61,580 nt of DNA from Vibrio sp. 10N.286.49.B3 (GCF_002873395.1 NZ_MCUV01000016.1:1-61580), one strand, 5' to 3'. Numbered from the stretch's first letter, positions 22,432 to 33,537 are shown. Numbers and translations are program-made. Notes: generated by a model not told the origin, from the sequence alone.

Positions 22432-23757
22432 CTATTGACCTTTTTTCTCAAATAATGCCATCGCCTCTAGGTGACTGGTATGTGGGAACATATCCAACAT
22501 TCCTAATTTTTTCAGCTGATAGCCTTGCTCTAATAGACTCAAACTGTCACGTGCTAATGTCGCAGGGTTACACGAAACGTACACAACGCTTTTAGCGCCT
22601 AAGCTCGCTAACTGCTCGACAATTCCACTAGCACCTGCGCGCGCAGGATCCAGCAATACTTTATCAAACTTCTCATCAGCCCAAGCATGATCAGACAGAG
22701 CTTCTTCAAGGTTCGCTTGATAAAACTCTACGTTATCAAAATGGTTCAGTTGTGCATTCTGTTTTGCCTTACAGACCATCGCCTCCACACCTTCAATGCC
22801 GACGACTTGCTTAGCTAATTTAGCTAACGGCAGGCTAAAGTTACCTAAGCCACAAAAAAGATCCAATACACGCTGATCAGATTGCGGATTCAACCACTCA
22901 ATCGCCTGAGCAACCATTTTTTTATTCACCGCTTGGTTTACTTGAATAAAGTTGCTTGGTGAAAAAGGAATGGTCACCCCAGCTTCACTGTAACTTGCTT
23001 CTTCACCATGAATAAGTTCTAGCTGATCACTTTCTGGCATTAGATAGAGCGAAGCTTGGTTTTCTTGTGCCAATGCCAGCAGTGCCTGTTGATCTTTCGC
23101 TGCTAAAGATCGTAAATGGCGCAATACGATAACAGGACCTTGATCACCAAGCACCAACTCTAAATGACCTAAATCACTTGGAGAAGAGAAGTTAGTTAAG
23201 CACGCTTTTAATGCTGGCAGCATCGCTTGTAATGGCTGTGCTAATACCGCACATTCACTAATGTCGACAATGGCTTTGCTCTGCTTTTTACGAAAGCCAA
23301 ATTTAAGCTTTTGAGTCTTGCGGTCAAAAAACAAACTGATGCGTGTACGACGACGGTAACCTTGATCATCACCCAGTATTGCCGGTTGAACAACTTCATC
23401 ACCCGCGATAATTTTACTCATTGCCTGTGTAAGCGATTGGGATTTATGTGCAACTTGAGCAGGGTATGCAAGGTGCTGAAGGTGACAACCACCACACTCG
23501 TCAAACACAGGGCATAATGGCTGCAAACGATCTTCACTTGCTTGTAGTATTTTAATTAACTGACCACGTGCATATTTGCTTTTCGTTTCCGTTAGCTGCA
23601 TGACGACCTGCTCACCTGGCAAAGCACCATCAATAAAGGTCGGCTTTTTATTCAGATAAGCAATCCCTGCGCCTTGGTGATCCATCCTTTCAACCAGAAC
23701 CGATTGGTGTTTGGTCTCAAATTGAGTTTTCTTTTTGGGTTGAAAAAAACGTGCCAT
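22432..23757 (-). CDS. rlmD: 23S rRNA (uracil(1939)-C5)-methyltransferase RlmD
   Basis: SAM-dependent methylation of U1939 in 23S rRNA. 441 aa: N-terminal TRAM domain (residues 20-75, [12 protein letters not shown]), Fe-S cluster cysteines in [15 protein letters not shown] near 81-93 plus a later Cys in ISECAVL, SAM site [16 protein letters not shown] near 295, and the catalytic [13 protein letters not shown] near 397. It precedes relA in transcription, 160 nt away with no clear terminator, and is divergent from barA, as in E. coli. Confidence 0.96.
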   Translation of the reverse strand: MARFFQPKKKTQFETKHQSVLVERMDHQGAGIAYLNKKPTFIDGALPGEQVVMQLTETKSKYARGQLIKILQASEDRLQPLCPVFDECGGCHLQHLAYPAQVAHKSQSLTQAMSKIIAGDEVVQPAILGDDQGYRRRTRISLFFDRKTQKLKFGFRKKQSKAIVDISECAVLAQPLQAMLPALKACLTNFSSPSDLGHLELVLGDQGPVIVLRHLRSLAAKDQQALLALAQENQASLYLMPESDQLELIHGEEASYSEAGVTIPFSPSNFIQVNQAVNKKMVAQAIEWLNPQSDQRVLDLFCGLGNFSLPLAKLAKQVVGIEGVEAMVCKAKQNAQLNHFDNVEFYQANLEEALSDHAWADEKFDKVLLDPARAGASGIVEQLASLGAKSVVYVSCNPATLARDSLSLLEQGYQLKKLGMLDMFPHTSHLEAMALFEKKGQ

Positions 23758-23934
23758 CTTATTTGCCTAATATAATCTATAATGAATAAGTTATTTTCTT
23801 CCAAGTGTCACTATTCTTGCTTGGAGGCATTGTCGAATAGCGCCGACTTGATTAAGCTAACTTATGTTTCGATTGAACTGCTTAATGTGAAAGTTCATTT
23901 TCCCATATCCAGCCCCCAATGTAATTAGAGAAAA

Positions 23935-26736
23935 ATGACCAGATATGGCTTACGCGCCCGCGTTATTACCTTAACCTTAGCTCCGACCTTAATTATAGGT
24001 CTTCTTTTAAGTGCTTTCTTTTCCTATAACCGCTATCAAGATTTAGAACACCAAGTGATCCATTCTGGAATGAGTATTATAGAGCCGATTGCGATCGTTA
24101 GCGAAGTAAGCATGCTCTCTCAAAGCCGTGAAGCTGTGCGTAAATTGATCAGTTATGCTCATCGGAAAAATTCCAAGTTTGTCCGTAGTATTGCTGTCTT
24201 CGATAACAATCATGAGTTATTCGTAACGTCCAACTTTCACCCCAACTTTGAGCAACTGACTTTTGCTGAAGATCAACCAATACCAAGCTCAAGTTCAGCT
24301 CAACTGTTGGATGATACATTAATTCTTAGAGCACCTATCTGGAGTGAAGGTCAATTTGTTAATGCTCCGAGTGGTCCAGGATTAAAAAGTCAGGCGCTCG
24401 GCTATATTGCGATGGAGCTTGATCTTTCATCGCTGCGACTCCAACAGTATCAAGAGGTGCTATCAGCCTTTATTGTACTCATCTTTGGTCTCGGACTGGC
24501 TGGCGTTTTCGCTTTTCGTTTAATGCATGATGTTACCCAACCTATCACTCATATGAAAAATATGGTTGATCGCATTCGTCGAGGTCACTTAGATGTACGT
24601 ATTGAAGGCAACATGCATGGTGAATTGGATGATTTAAAAAATGGTATTAACTCAATGGCGATCTCGCTCTCTGAGTACCACGTCGAAATGCAGCACAGTA
24701 TTGATCAGGCCACATCTGATTTACGTGAAACACTAGAACAGTTAGAGATTCAAAACGTAGAGCTCGATATTGCGAAAAAACGAGCTCAAGAAGCGGCACG
24801 TGTAAAATCTGAATTCTTAGCTAATATGTCTCATGAACTGCGTACACCACTTAATGGGGTGATCGGCTTCACTCGTCAAATGCTAAAAACTCACCTGACA
24901 AATAGCCAAATTGATTACCTGCAAACCATTGAGCGCTCAGCTAATAATTTACTTAATATTATCAATGATATTTTGGACTTCTCAAAGCTAGAAGCGGGTA
25001 AATTAGCTCTCGAGAATATCCCATTTGAGTTCCAAGAAAGCCTAGAAGAGGTGGTTAATCTACAGGCAACCAGTGCGCATGAAAAAGGGCTAGAAATCAC
25101 TTTAAAAGTAGACTCAAAGATCCCTGCAGGTGTCATTGGTGATCCATTACGTATTCAGCAAATATTAACGAACCTCGTCGGTAACTCCATTAAATTTACT
25201 GAGCGTGGCAATATCGATATCAGTGTCGAATTACGCTCACAAAGCCCAGAAGCGGTTGAAATTCAGTTTATGGTGCGCGATACCGGGATTGGTATCTCAG
25301 AGCGTCAGCAAGCACAACTATTCCAAGCCTTTAGCCAAGCCGATGCGAGCATTTCACGTCGCTATGGTGGTACAGGTTTAGGGCTCGTCATTACGCAAAA
25401 ATTAGTTGGTCAAATGGGGGGTGAAATTAGTTTAACCAGCCGTCTGCACCAAGGATCGACCTTCTGGTTTACCCTGCGCTTAAACACCACCGATATGCCT
25501 ATCAGCGAGTTATTGGAAGTTGAAACGCTAGCGAATAAGCAGTTGTTGCTTGTTGAGCCAAATATGATCGTCGCATCTATCATGCAACAAACCTTAGCCC
25601 AATATGATCTTGCAATGACCTACCGCCCTGAGTTACCAAGCGATAATGCTCAATATGATTATGTATTACTTAACCTATCTCCAACTCAACCGCACGATGA
25701 AGCGCTTGTCAGTGAGCAGGTTGAGCAAGCACTACAAATATCACCTAATGTCATTATCGGTACACCAAGTACTGAGCTGGCTTTAGCCGATAATTTAATG
25801 AAGCGGTATAATGTACAATGTTTAACTAAACCATTATCACGTAAAAAACTACTGCAAACGTTGATTGCCAATCAATCTCCCGTTGTACTACAAGCACCTA
25901 TTGAGAGTGTTTCAAGCGATGGACTCGCGCCATTAACGGTATTAGCGGTTGATGATAACCGAGCGAATCTAAAACTCATTAAAGCCCTCTTACAAGAGCG
26001 GGTACAAAACGTAATTACTTGTACTAATGGTGAAGATGCCGTTCAAGAAGCGATGCAACAGAAGTTTGATATCATCTTTATGGATATTCAAATGCCGAAA
26101 ATGGATGGCGTGACCACCTGCCAGCATATTAAAAAAACGGCGCTAAACTCTCAAACACCAGTCATCGCAGTAACAGCGCACGCAATGGCAGGGGAAAGAG
26201 AACGTTTATTACAAGTCGGAATGGATGACTATCTAACTAAGCCGATAGAAGAGCATATTTTACAGCAAATCTTAAGCCACTGGAGTCCACATACGAATAA
26301 GGACCAACTTGAGAAGTTAGAGAACATTCTTCCTTATGAACCGATCGAACCAGAGTTAATCGTCGATAGTACTCGTAACAATATGATTATTGATTGGCAG
26401 GCGGCTTTAAAGCAATCAGCCAATAAAGAGGATCTTGCGCGTGATATGCTGCAGATGCTCGTTGAGTATATTCCTGAGATTGATGTTGTCGTCGAAGCCG
26501 CAATAGAAGAGAGTAACTACTCACCCGATGAATTGATCCATCACATTCATAAGTTGCACGGCAGCAGTTCCTACTGTGGAGTGCCGCGTTTAAAATCACT
26601 ATGTGCCACTATCGAACAAGTATTGAGATCAGGTGGAACTATCGAAGAAGTTGAGCCTGAATTATTTGAATTACAAGATGAAATGGATAAAGTGATTGTT
26701 GCCTCCGCCCCCTACCTTAACGAAAGTGAAAGCTAA
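23935..26736 (+). CDS. barA: hybrid sensor histidine kinase BarA
   Basis: Membrane-bound tripartite sensor that feeds the response regulator UvrY/VarA/GacA and hence the sRNAs that antagonise CsrA. 933 aa: first membrane helix near 10-30, periplasmic domain, second helix near 168-190, HAMP, coiled coil, HisKA with phospho-acceptor His300 (NMSHELRTPLNGV), HATPase (NLVGNSIKFTERG, DTGIGIS, GTGLGL), degenerate receiver (about 530-660), a receiver with Asp717 (FMDIQMPKMDG), and HPt with His872 (IHKLHGSSSYCG). The start is annotated at ATG 23935, divergent from rlmD. Confidence 0.95.
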   Translation: MTRYGLRARVITLTLAPTLIIGLLLSAFFSYNRYQDLEHQVIHSGMSIIEPIAIVSEVSMLSQSREAVRKLISYAHRKNSKFVRSIAVFDNNHELFVTSNFHPNFEQLTFAEDQPIPSSSSAQLLDDTLILRAPIWSEGQFVNAPSGPGLKSQALGYIAMELDLSSLRLQQYQEVLSAFIVLIFGLGLAGVFAFRLMHDVTQPITHMKNMVDRIRRGHLDVRIEGNMHGELDDLKNGINSMAISLSEYHVEMQHSIDQATSDLRETLEQLEIQNVELDIAKKRAQEAARVKSEFLANMSHELRTPLNGVIGFTRQMLKTHLTNSQIDYLQTIERSANNLLNIINDILDFSKLEAGKLALENIPFEFQESLEEVVNLQATSAHEKGLEITLKVDSKIPAGVIGDPLRIQQILTNLVGNSIKFTERGNIDISVELRSQSPEAVEIQFMVRDTGIGISERQQAQLFQAFSQADASISRRYGGTGLGLVITQKLVGQMGGEISLTSRLHQGSTFWFTLRLNTTDMPISELLEVETLANKQLLLVEPNMIVASIMQQTLAQYDLAMTYRPELPSDNAQYDYVLLNLSPTQPHDEALVSEQVEQALQISPNVIIGTPSTELALADNLMKRYNVQCLTKPLSRKKLLQTLIANQSPVVLQAPIESVSSDGLAPLTVLAVDDNRANLKLIKALLQERVQNVITCTNGEDAVQEAMQQKFDIIFMDIQMPKMDGVTTCQHIKKTALNSQTPVIAVTAHAMAGERERLLQVGMDDYLTKPIEEHILQQILSHWSPHTNKDQLEKLENILPYEPIEPELIVDSTRNNMIIDWQAALKQSANKEDLARDMLQMLVEYIPEIDVVVEAAIEESNYSPDELIHHIHKLHGSSSYCGVPRLKSLCATIEQVLRSGGTIEEVEPELFELQDEMDKVIVASAPYLNESES

Positions 26737-26751
26737 ATAAATGGATATAAA

Positions 26752-26782
26752 AAACCCCGAGAGCATAAAGCTACCGGGGTTT
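26752..26782. terminator. bidirectional terminator between barA and glycerate kinase
   Basis: AAACCCCG...CGGGGTTT encloses an internal AGC/GCT pair. It has an A run on one side and T-rich sequence on the other and lies between two convergent stops. Confidence 0.85.
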
Positions 26783-26801
26783 CATTAGGGTGGGTTACAA
26801 A

Positions 26802-27935
26802 CTATTTTTTCATCTTGTAAATTGCTGCAACATTACGAGCCGTTAACTCAACATTTTGCGCAGCTTCAGCCAACGCGGTTGGTAAATCGACAGAGCGCGG
26901 TACAACACTAAATACAGCATCGATACCATGGAGGTGTACCACATCACAATCCATTGATAAACAACCAGCAATTCCAACAACCGGCAGATTAAAGCGCTTC
27001 GCTGTACGAGCAACTCCGACTGGCGTTTTACCATGAATAGTTTGACTATCAATACGCCCTTCCCCAGTAATAACTAAGTCTGCATCTTTAACAATATCAC
27101 TCAAGTTAACAGCATCCATCACAATATCAATGCCTGGACGTAGTGTTGCACCAAGTAAACCGACCAAGGCAGCACCTAAGCCACCAGCTGCACCAGCCCC
27201 TGGCATATCTTTCACATCACAATCAAATAGCGTTTTCATTAAATCAGCATAGTGAGCCAAGTTTGCATCTAATTCTGCCACCATTTCTGGCGTAGCACCT
27301 TTTTGTGGTCCAAATACAGCAGAAGCTCCCTGAGGACCACATAACGGGTTGTCAACATCACAAGCAATTTCTAACTTCGTTGCAGCTAAACGTGGATCAA
27401 TACCTGAAACATCGATGCTCACTAATTTTGATAGTTCACCACCACCAAAGCCAAGCTCTTGACCATTGCTATCAAGCATTTTAATGCCTAATGCTTGTGC
27501 CATACCTAAACCAGCATCATTGGTCGCACTACCACCAATCCCGATAATAATATGTTCAACGCCTTTATCTAAAACCGCTTTAATTAACTCACCAGTACCA
27601 TAAGTACTCGTCTTTAAAGGATTACGCAATTCAGGTGCAACTAAGTGAAGACCTGATGCTGCTGCCATTTCAATAATAGCGGTTTTACCATTACCCATGA
27701 CACCATAGAAACCTTCGACCTGATTTCCAAGTGGTGCTGTTACTACAGCACTGACAATCGACCCCTCAGTTGCATCAACAAGAGATTGTACGGTGCCTTC
27801 ACCACCATCAGCCATTGGTAATTTAATGTATTCCGCATTGGGTATTACTTGCTTAAAACCATTTTCAATCGCAATAGCGACTTCCATTGCCGTCAGGCTT
27901 TCTTTATATGAATCAGGAGCGATAACAATTTTCAT
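26802..27935 (-). CDS. glycerate kinase (GarK/GlxK family)
   Basis: Phosphorylates D-glycerate, normally to 2-phosphoglycerate in this family, feeding lower glycolysis. 377 aa, normal length. It starts MKIVIAPDSYKESLTAMEVA, with PMADGGEGTVQSL near residue 42, ATNDAGLGMAQALG near 136, ITGEGRIDSQT near 290 and GKTPVGVA after it. It lies 19 nt from the GntP-type permease and probably forms one operon with it. garK and glxK cannot be separated from sequence alone, so no symbol is given. Confidence 0.92.
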   Translation of the reverse strand: MKIVIAPDSYKESLTAMEVAIAIENGFKQVIPNAEYIKLPMADGGEGTVQSLVDATEGSIVSAVVTAPLGNQVEGFYGVMGNGKTAIIEMAAASGLHLVAPELRNPLKTSTYGTGELIKAVLDKGVEHIIIGIGGSATNDAGLGMAQALGIKMLDSNGQELGFGGGELSKLVSIDVSGIDPRLAATKLEIACDVDNPLCGPQGASAVFGPQKGATPEMVAELDANLAHYADLMKTLFDCDVKDMPGAGAAGGLGAALVGLLGATLRPGIDIVMDAVNLSDIVKDADLVITGEGRIDSQTIHGKTPVGVARTAKRFNLPVVGIAGCLSMDCDVVHLHGIDAVFSVVPRSVDLPTALAEAAQNVELTARNVAAIYKMKK

Positions 27936-27954
27936 TTTTAAACCTTAAACAAAA

Positions 27955-29220
27955 TTAAACAAATAAACCAAACACACCAAAGATCATTACCGATACAAAG
28001 GCAATCATTAGACCTACAGCAGATTCGTATGGAATCAGTTTTAAGCGTTGACGAATATCCATATGAACAGCACCACCTGTCGCATGGAAAAAGCTACCAT
28101 GTGGCATATGATCAAGAACGGTTGCTCCTGAGTGAATCATTGCAGCGCCAGCTAAACCTGGAACACCCAGCTCTAAAATGGTGTGGCTAAATACATTCGA
28201 CGCAACCGCTGCACCAGCAGTGGTTGAAGCAGTAGCAAGAGACATCATGGCACCCGAGATTGGAGCCAATAAATAAGAAGGAAGACCTGACGTAGTTAAT
28301 AAATCAATTAACCCATCTTTTAAACCTGAGTTCGCAATAATACCAGCAAGTGTGCCGGTACCAAGTAACATAACAGCAACTGGTGCCATACGATTTAAAC
28401 CGGATACAGCAAAATGATTGGTATCAGCAAAGCGCCCCATAGCAACCGCTCCCACTAAACCACCAAGAGGCAAAGCAATAAGAGGGTCAACATTGATACC
28501 AGCAATAGGGCGAAGTGCAAGCAAGGTAATCGCAATCAACGGTGCGATAATAGAAGCACCAAAACTTGGTAATTTGGAGTAATCAACGGCTGCGACTTCG
28601 TGCTCAGCGACTTTACTGCCCTTATTAACTAAACGTTTAGCAATAAAGTAAGCGAGCATCATGCCGCACAAACCGGGGATAATACCAGCAGCCATTACTG
28701 ATGTTAGAGGGACATTAAAAGCATCAGCTGCAGCAATAGCGTTAGGATTTGGTGACATAACATTACCGGCTTTACCTCCGCCAACCATAGCTAATAAAAT
28801 AGCCATTTTGGAAAGATCAGCGCGACGAGCTATCGCTAAAGCGATTGGTGATACGGTAATCACTGCGACATCAACAAACACGCCTACAGAAGTTAAAATC
28901 ATGGTTGCAAGCGCTAAGGCAAGTAATGCTCTCGTCTCACCTACTTTTTTCACAATCGTTTCAGCAATCGACGTTGCCGCGCCTGACTCAATCAACACAC
29001 CAGCGAGAACACCTGCGGCAAGAATGCGCAAAACTGCGGTAACGATACCTTGAGCACCACCGATCATTAAGCCAACAGTATCAGTTAGCGATACACCACC
29101 AATAACACCACCGACTAATGCACCAATGATCATCCCATAAGCTGGTGGGACTTTTTTTAGGATCAGAGAGATAGCAATAACCAGAGCAGCTAAGGCTCCT
29201 AATGTAGATACTTCAATCAT
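27955..29220 (-). CDS. GntP-family permease, probably for glycerate or another sugar acid
   Basis: 421-aa inner-membrane transporter with about 12 hydrophobic segments. GntP-family features include VPPAYGMIIGALVGG near residue 25, the conserved GGGKAGNVMSPNPNAIA stretch near 147, and DHMPHGSFFHATGG near 373. The family imports gluconate, glycerate and related acids. The substrate is inferred from the adjacent glycerate kinase and the CdaR-type regulator. The 135 nt upstream, before cdaR, should hold its promoter, but I could not define the elements. Confidence 0.85.
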   Translation of the reverse strand: MIEVSTLGALAALVIAISLILKKVPPAYGMIIGALVGGVIGGVSLTDTVGLMIGGAQGIVTAVLRILAAGVLAGVLIESGAATSIAETIVKKVGETRALLALALATMILTSVGVFVDVAVITVSPIALAIARRADLSKMAILLAMVGGGKAGNVMSPNPNAIAAADAFNVPLTSVMAAGIIPGLCGMMLAYFIAKRLVNKGSKVAEHEVAAVDYSKLPSFGASIIAPLIAITLLALRPIAGINVDPLIALPLGGLVGAVAMGRFADTNHFAVSGLNRMAPVAVMLLGTGTLAGIIANSGLKDGLIDLLTTSGLPSYLLAPISGAMMSLATASTTAGAAVASNVFSHTILELGVPGLAGAAMIHSGATVLDHMPHGSFFHATGGAVHMDIRQRLKLIPYESAVGLMIAFVSVMIFGVFGLFV

Positions 29221-29355
29221 GTTCTATTCCGAATGTATTGTTGAGATATGCCGCAATACTAGAGAGAGAACGTCAGAGAGTCTTTAGTTAAAGTGACAAA
29301 TAATAAGACTTAAAAGCCCTACATTTTTGTGCACATGACCAAAAAACAAAGCAAA

Positions 29356-30498
29356 TCAGATTAAAGAAAGTGATAGGTAAAGATGCGTAACATCCATTAA
29401 GTTATTGAATTTCAAACCAGTTAATGACTCTATCTTATCCATGCGATAACGAAGAGTATTTCTATGAATATGCAAACATTGGCAAGTTTGACTGACATCA
29501 CAATTTTGTTCAAAATATTGAGTCAGCGTTTTTATCAATACCCCTTTATGGTCATGTTCTTCAAGTAAGGTATAAGGTTTTCGTAATTGATCGTATTGCC
29601 ATTGCTCTTGTTTCACACTATTGAGTAATACTGGTAATTTATAGTCTTGATAAAAAAAGACTGAGCCGGGCTTTTTATGAGCCGCTTTCATCGTTAACTT
29701 TGCTGTTTGGTATGATTTGGCCAACCCATTCAAAGTAGGGAAGTAATCACCTAAAGCAATTTTTATCGTAAAATTCCCTTCTTTCTTAATTCGCTTTAAT
29801 AGTTGCTTGATACGTTTATCCTCAATCTCTTGAGACCAACCAGAAGCGGTTAAAGATATAGGTTTAAGCACGACAACTTCATTATGTGATACAGAAATAA
29901 TTCCAACTAAATTATCGCGCTCTGGAAATTCAAGTAAATGCACAAGTTGCTGTAAATGCTCTAAAGATAAAGCGGTATCCTTGGCTGGAATTACCTTTAC
30001 AACCGTTGCAATACGAGGCTGAGAAAGATCGAGATCTAATCGCTCGGCAATAGAGTTAAGTTGCTCTTCATTTAACGTCGAACCTTGGATAAGTTGCAGT
30101 AGTAACTCTTCTCGATGACGTTTATTCCATTGTACTTGAGCCATTAATGCCGCTTGTTCAACAATCAATTCAGCTGTCATTTTGACTAATTCACCATAAT
30201 GACGAACAGTATCGGGAGTCCCTGATATACCAACAACACCAATAACAAGATCTTGATAAACAATAGGTAAATTGATACCAGGCTTCACACCTTTTAAATA
30301 AGAGGTCGTTGATTGCCCTATTTCAACAATACGATTTTCATTAATGGCTAAAATAGCGCCTTCATGCTTTTCATACAAACGCGATGAATCACCTGAGCCA
30401 ATAATGCGTCCTTTTGCATCCATCACGTTAATTGAATAAGAAATAATTTTCATTGCACGTTCGACTATTCGACGCGCAATCGCTTCGTTTATCTGCAT
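29356..30498 (-). CDS. cdaR: CdaR-family sugar-diacid regulator
   Basis: Transcription activator that in E. coli switches on glucarate, galactarate and glycerate genes. From ATG 30498 it is 380 aa: N-terminal diacid-recognition domain (ARRIVERAMKIISYSINVMDAKGRIIGSGD; LHEGA-like KHEGAILAI), a GGDEF-like middle, and a C-terminal PucR-type helix-turn-helix (CQCLHIHRNTLRYRMDKIESLTG). The open frame adds 14 hydrophobic codons upstream, which do not match the family. It sits next to the permease and kinase and probably controls them. Ligand is inferred; the symbol is by family resemblance. Confidence 0.85.
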   Translation of the reverse strand: MQINEAIARRIVERAMKIISYSINVMDAKGRIIGSGDSSRLYEKHEGAILAINENRIVEIGQSTTSYLKGVKPGINLPIVYQDLVIGVVGISGTPDTVRHYGELVKMTAELIVEQAALMAQVQWNKRHREELLLQLIQGSTLNEEQLNSIAERLDLDLSQPRIATVVKVIPAKDTALSLEHLQQLVHLLEFPERDNLVGIISVSHNEVVVLKPISLTASGWSQEIEDKRIKQLLKRIKKEGNFTIKIALGDYFPTLNGLAKSYQTAKLTMKAAHKKPGSVFFYQDYKLPVLLNSVKQEQWQYDQLRKPYTLLEEHDHKGVLIKTLTQYFEQNCDVSQTCQCLHIHRNTLRYRMDKIESLTGLKFNNLMDVTHLYLSLSLI

Positions 30499-30540
30499 AA
30501 GAGACGTCACCAAAATGAAAAGTAATAATGATAATAGCAA

Positions 30541-30571
30541 AAATCCGAGTGTAATAATTACACTCGGATTT
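30541..30571 (-). terminator. acpS terminator
   Basis: AAATCCGAGTGTAA/TTACACTCGGATTT, a 14-bp perfect stem with a 3-nt loop and a T run on the acpS strand, between acpS and cdaR. Confidence 0.9.
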
Positions 30572-30619
30572 AATCGGTATGATAATAAAACTGCTAAGTC
30601 GTTAGGTTTAAAAGGCGCA

Positions 30620-31000
30620 CTAAGATTCGAAGATCACCGTTGCTATCGCGTAATGCCTTTCATCAGAAATACTCAAATGCCAATGTTGTATCGATTGACT
30701 CTTGGCTATCTCTGCCGCTTTGCCGGTTAGATTCAATAACGGTTTACCATTATCATCATTACTCACCACAAAGTCTTGAAAGGTAACACCGTGAGCGATC
30801 CCAGTACCTAGTGCTTTCGACGCCGCCTCTTTAGCAGCAAATCGTTTCGCTAAAAAGCGACCTTGCTGCTTTATTTTTCGATACGATTCCAGTTCTGATG
30901 GCGCTAAAATTCGCTCTGCAAAAGCATCACCATTTCTTAGCAATGCTTTTTCAACACGTTCAATTTCAGCAATATCAGTGCCTAAGCCTACAATTGCCAT
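30620..31000 (-). CDS. acpS: holo-[acyl-carrier-protein] synthase
   Basis: Transfers 4'-phosphopantetheine from CoA to acyl carrier protein. 126 aa. Conserved [13 protein letters not shown] near residue 5 (metal-binding Asp) and [18 protein letters not shown] near 48 (Glu ligand). It is last in the era-recO-pdxJ-acpS series, 24 nt after pdxJ, an arrangement common in gammaproteobacteria. The terminator at 30541-30571 ends the transcript. Confidence 0.97.
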   Translation of the reverse strand: MAIVGLGTDIAEIERVEKALLRNGDAFAERILAPSELESYRKIKQQGRFLAKRFAAKEAASKALGTGIAHGVTFQDFVVSNDDNGKPLLNLTGKAAEIAKSQSIQHWHLSISDERHYAIATVIFES

Positions 31001-31024
31001 TACGCTTTACTCTGCACTTATTCG

Positions 31025-31765
31025 CTATGCTTTCGCATTACGGGCATGTTCCATTACCGCTTTCATATCCGCAACGGCTTTGCCTAATCCATCAAATACC
31101 GCTCTACCCATAACAGAGTGACCGATATTCAATTCATAGATTTCTGGCAATGCTGCAATAGGACCAACGTTGTGGTAAGTCAAACCATGACCTGCATTAA
31201 CCGTAATGCCTAGATCATCAGCATAGCTTGCACCAGCTGCAATTTTCTTTAACTCATCTTGCTGATCTTCATCGGTCAATGCATCGGCATAGTGACCAGT
31301 ATGAAGTTCAATAAATGGTGCACCACACGCTTTTGCTGCATCAATTTGCAAACGGTCTGCATCAATGAAAAGCGAAACCTTAATTCCTGCAGCAGCAAGC
31401 GTCTCTGTCGCCGCTTTAATTTTTTCAAACTGACCGACAACATCTAAGCCGCCTTCTGTTGTCAATTCTTCTCTTTTCTCTGGTACAAGACAGACAAATT
31501 CAGGCTTTGTTTCTAATGCAATTGCCACCATTTCATCAGTAACGGCCATTTCTAAATTCATACGTGTTTGTAAAGTCTCACGTAAAATACGTACATCACG
31601 ATCTTTAATATGACGACGATCTTCACGTAAATGGATAGTGATACCCGCAGCACCTGCACGCTCTGCAATTTCTGCAGCATGTACAGGATCGGGATACTTA
31701 GTGCCACGTGCATTACGTAATGTCGCAATGTGATCGATATTAATACCTAAAAGGATTGAGCTCAT
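31025..31765 (-). CDS. pdxJ: pyridoxine 5'-phosphate synthase
   Basis: Closes the pyridoxine ring from 1-deoxyxylulose 5-phosphate and aminoacetone 3-phosphate in vitamin B6 synthesis. 246 aa TIM barrel: [16 protein letters not shown] near residue 6, HLREDRRHI near 46, [17 protein letters not shown] near 93, and the C-terminal [11 protein letters not shown] and [10 protein letters not shown]. The start overlaps the recO stop by four bases (ATGA). Confidence 0.98.
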   Translation of the reverse strand: MSSILLGINIDHIATLRNARGTKYPDPVHAAEIAERAGAAGITIHLREDRRHIKDRDVRILRETLQTRMNLEMAVTDEMVAIALETKPEFVCLVPEKREELTTEGGLDVVGQFEKIKAATETLAAAGIKVSLFIDADRLQIDAAKACGAPFIELHTGHYADALTDEDQQDELKKIAAGASYADDLGITVNAGHGLTYHNVGPIAALPEIYELNIGHSVMGRAVFDGLGKAVADMKAVMEHARNAKA

Positions 31766-32490
31766 TTTTCAATACTCCGTGCTCTGGGAATGCCTGCTCT
31801 TGAGATAAACAATTCCCGGCTTTTTAATGGTTTGCTGCCAAGATACGGCTTTAATGCTATTCGTGTAAAGCGTTTTGCTGCTCTCAACTGCTCTTTTGTT
31901 TGAAAGCGGCGCTCACTAATTGCGATCAGTTCATCACCCATAAAGGTTAAGTTGTCTTGCCTTACGCTAGCAATAAAACCCTTTTGCTCTCGATAACGGT
32001 AAGTCATTGTTCCCTCAACAGCTTCACCAGTGCCCGCACAATGCAAAAAATCGACACCATAGCCAAGCACTGACAGTAAAGCGAGTTCAAAACGACGCAA
32101 AGCGGGTTCGGGATTGTTGTTATGAGCGAGTTCGGTTATCGCATGCAAATAGTCATGAAATAAGGCTGGTACAGAGACTTCTGGTGCGAGAATTCGAGCG
32201 GTCAGCTCATTGACATACATGCCGGAGAAAAGATTAATGCCACTAAGGGGAAGGCCTAGGCTAATGGGTTCAGCTTGACGTAGAGTTTTCATTGCCCCTT
32301 TACCTGACCACTTCAGTAATAAAGGAGTGAAAGGCTGTAATACACCTTTTAAATGCGAGCGCTTACCTCGAGCACCTTTCGACATCAGTGTGATGCGACC
32401 ATACTCTTCGCTAAACACGTCAAGTATTAGGCTTGATTCGCTATAGGGACGGCGGTGAAGGACAAAACAACGTTGTAAACCGTCAGACAT
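31762..32490 (-). CDS. recO: DNA repair protein RecO
   Basis: Recombination mediator that works with RecR (and RecF) to load RecA on SSB-coated DNA. From ATG 32490 it is 242 aa: N-terminal OB fold ([38 protein letters not shown]) and an all-helical C-terminal part. The zinc cysteines of some RecO proteins are not seen. The frame could also open at an upstream TTG (MRRNYL), but the ATG start matches the family N-terminus. Overlaps pdxJ. Confidence 0.94.
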   Translation of the reverse strand: MSDGLQRCFVLHRRPYSESSLILDVFSEEYGRITLMSKGARGKRSHLKGVLQPFTPLLLKWSGKGAMKTLRQAEPISLGLPLSGINLFSGMYVNELTARILAPEVSVPALFHDYLHAITELAHNNNPEPALRRFELALLSVLGYGVDFLHCAGTGEAVEGTMTYRYREQKGFIASVRQDNLTFMGDELIAISERRFQTKEQLRAAKRFTRIALKPYLGSKPLKSRELFISRAGIPRARSIEK

Positions 32491-32562
32491 GAGATAATTA
32501 CGCCTCAACCGTCAACAAGCCCCTAGCGAGCCTAAAGCGCACTAGGAACTTATTATGGTCAA

Positions 32563-33537
32563 TTATAGATCGTCGATATAACCAAGGCTACGCAGTGCTC
32601 GTTCGTCATCTGCCCAACCTGATTTAACTTTAACCCATGTTTCTAGGTAAACTTTACGACCGAATAATTCTTCCATATCAAGACGAGCTTCACGTCCGAT
32701 TGTCTTAATTTTCTCGCCCGCTTTACCAATAACCATTTTCTTCTGACCAGTACGCTCAACTAAAATAAGCGCATTGATGTGAAAACCATCCGTTTCTGGA
32801 TTGTAATCAAAACGTTCAATTTCAACGGTCACAGAGTAAGGCAATTCCTCACCAGTGAAACGCATCAGTTTCTCACGTACGATTTCAGAAGCCATGAAGC
32901 GCTGTGAACGATCGGTCACATACTCTTCAGGGAAGTGGTGCACAGCTTTAGGTAGGTGAGCACGAACATGTTTACGTAACACATCAATGTTCTTACCTTG
33001 TTTTGCTGAAATTGGCACAACATCAACAAAGTCCATTTTTTGTGATAAGTCCATCATGTGCTTCATCACATCATTACGGTCTTGAACATTATCGACTTTA
33101 TTAATACACAATACGACTGGGAACTCAGCTTTACGCAGTTTGTTCAAAACCATCTCGTCGTCTTCAGTCCAATGGGTACCATCGACTAAAAATAAAACTA
33201 GGTTAACATCACTCAATGAACTGTTTGCTGCACGGTTCATTAAACGGTTAATCGCTCGCTTCTCTTCAATGTGAAGACCCGGAGTATCAACGAAAATAGC
33301 TTGGTGATCTCCTTCCGTTTCAACACCCATAATGCGGTGACGAGTCGTTTGCGGTTTACGTGATGTAATCGAGATTTTTTGCCCTAAGATGTGGTTAAGT
33401 AAAGTAGATTTACCCACGTTAGGACGACCAACGATAGCAATAAAGCCACAACGTTGGTTCTCAGGAAGGCTTTCCGCTTTCTTTTCTGTTGAGAAGAAAG
33501 AATCGATATCAAATTCTTGATCTTTGTTATCAGACAT
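32563..33537 (-). CDS. era: GTPase Era
   Basis: Essential GTPase that binds 16S rRNA during 30S assembly. 324 aa, with about 20 extra N-terminal residues compared with E. coli Era. G1 GRPNVGKST near residue 37, G2 TTRHR, G3 DTPG near 84, G4 NKVD near 146 and G5 SAKQG near 178. The C-terminal KH domain has [16 protein letters not shown] near 273. It overlaps the rnc stop by 8 nt, so translation is probably coupled. Confidence 0.98.
   Translation of the reverse strand: MSDNKDQEFDIDSFFSTEKKAESLPENQRCGFIAIVGRPNVGKSTLLNHILGQKISITSRKPQTTRHRIMGVETEGDHQAIFVDTPGLHIEEKRAINRLMNRAANSSLSDVNLVLFLVDGTHWTEDDEMVLNKLRKAEFPVVLCINKVDNVQDRNDVMKHMMDLSQKMDFVDVVPISAKQGKNIDVLRKHVRAHLPKAVHHFPEEYVTDRSQRFMASEIVREKLMRFTGEELPYSVTVEIERFDYNPETDGFHINALILVERTGQKKMVIGKAGEKIKTIGREARLDMEELFGRKVYLETWVKVKSGWADDERALRSLGYIDDL

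Noticed and set aside
22510..22560. Frameshift suspected near the rlmD C-terminus
   Set aside because: The frame is continuous through the catalytic [10 protein letters not shown] and ends with the expected [17 protein letters not shown], so the gene is intact.
28661..29053. Plus-strand 130-codon frame opposite the GntP-type permease
   Set aside because: A shadow of a hydrophobic membrane protein with no family features. The permease frame is complete and clearly recognised.
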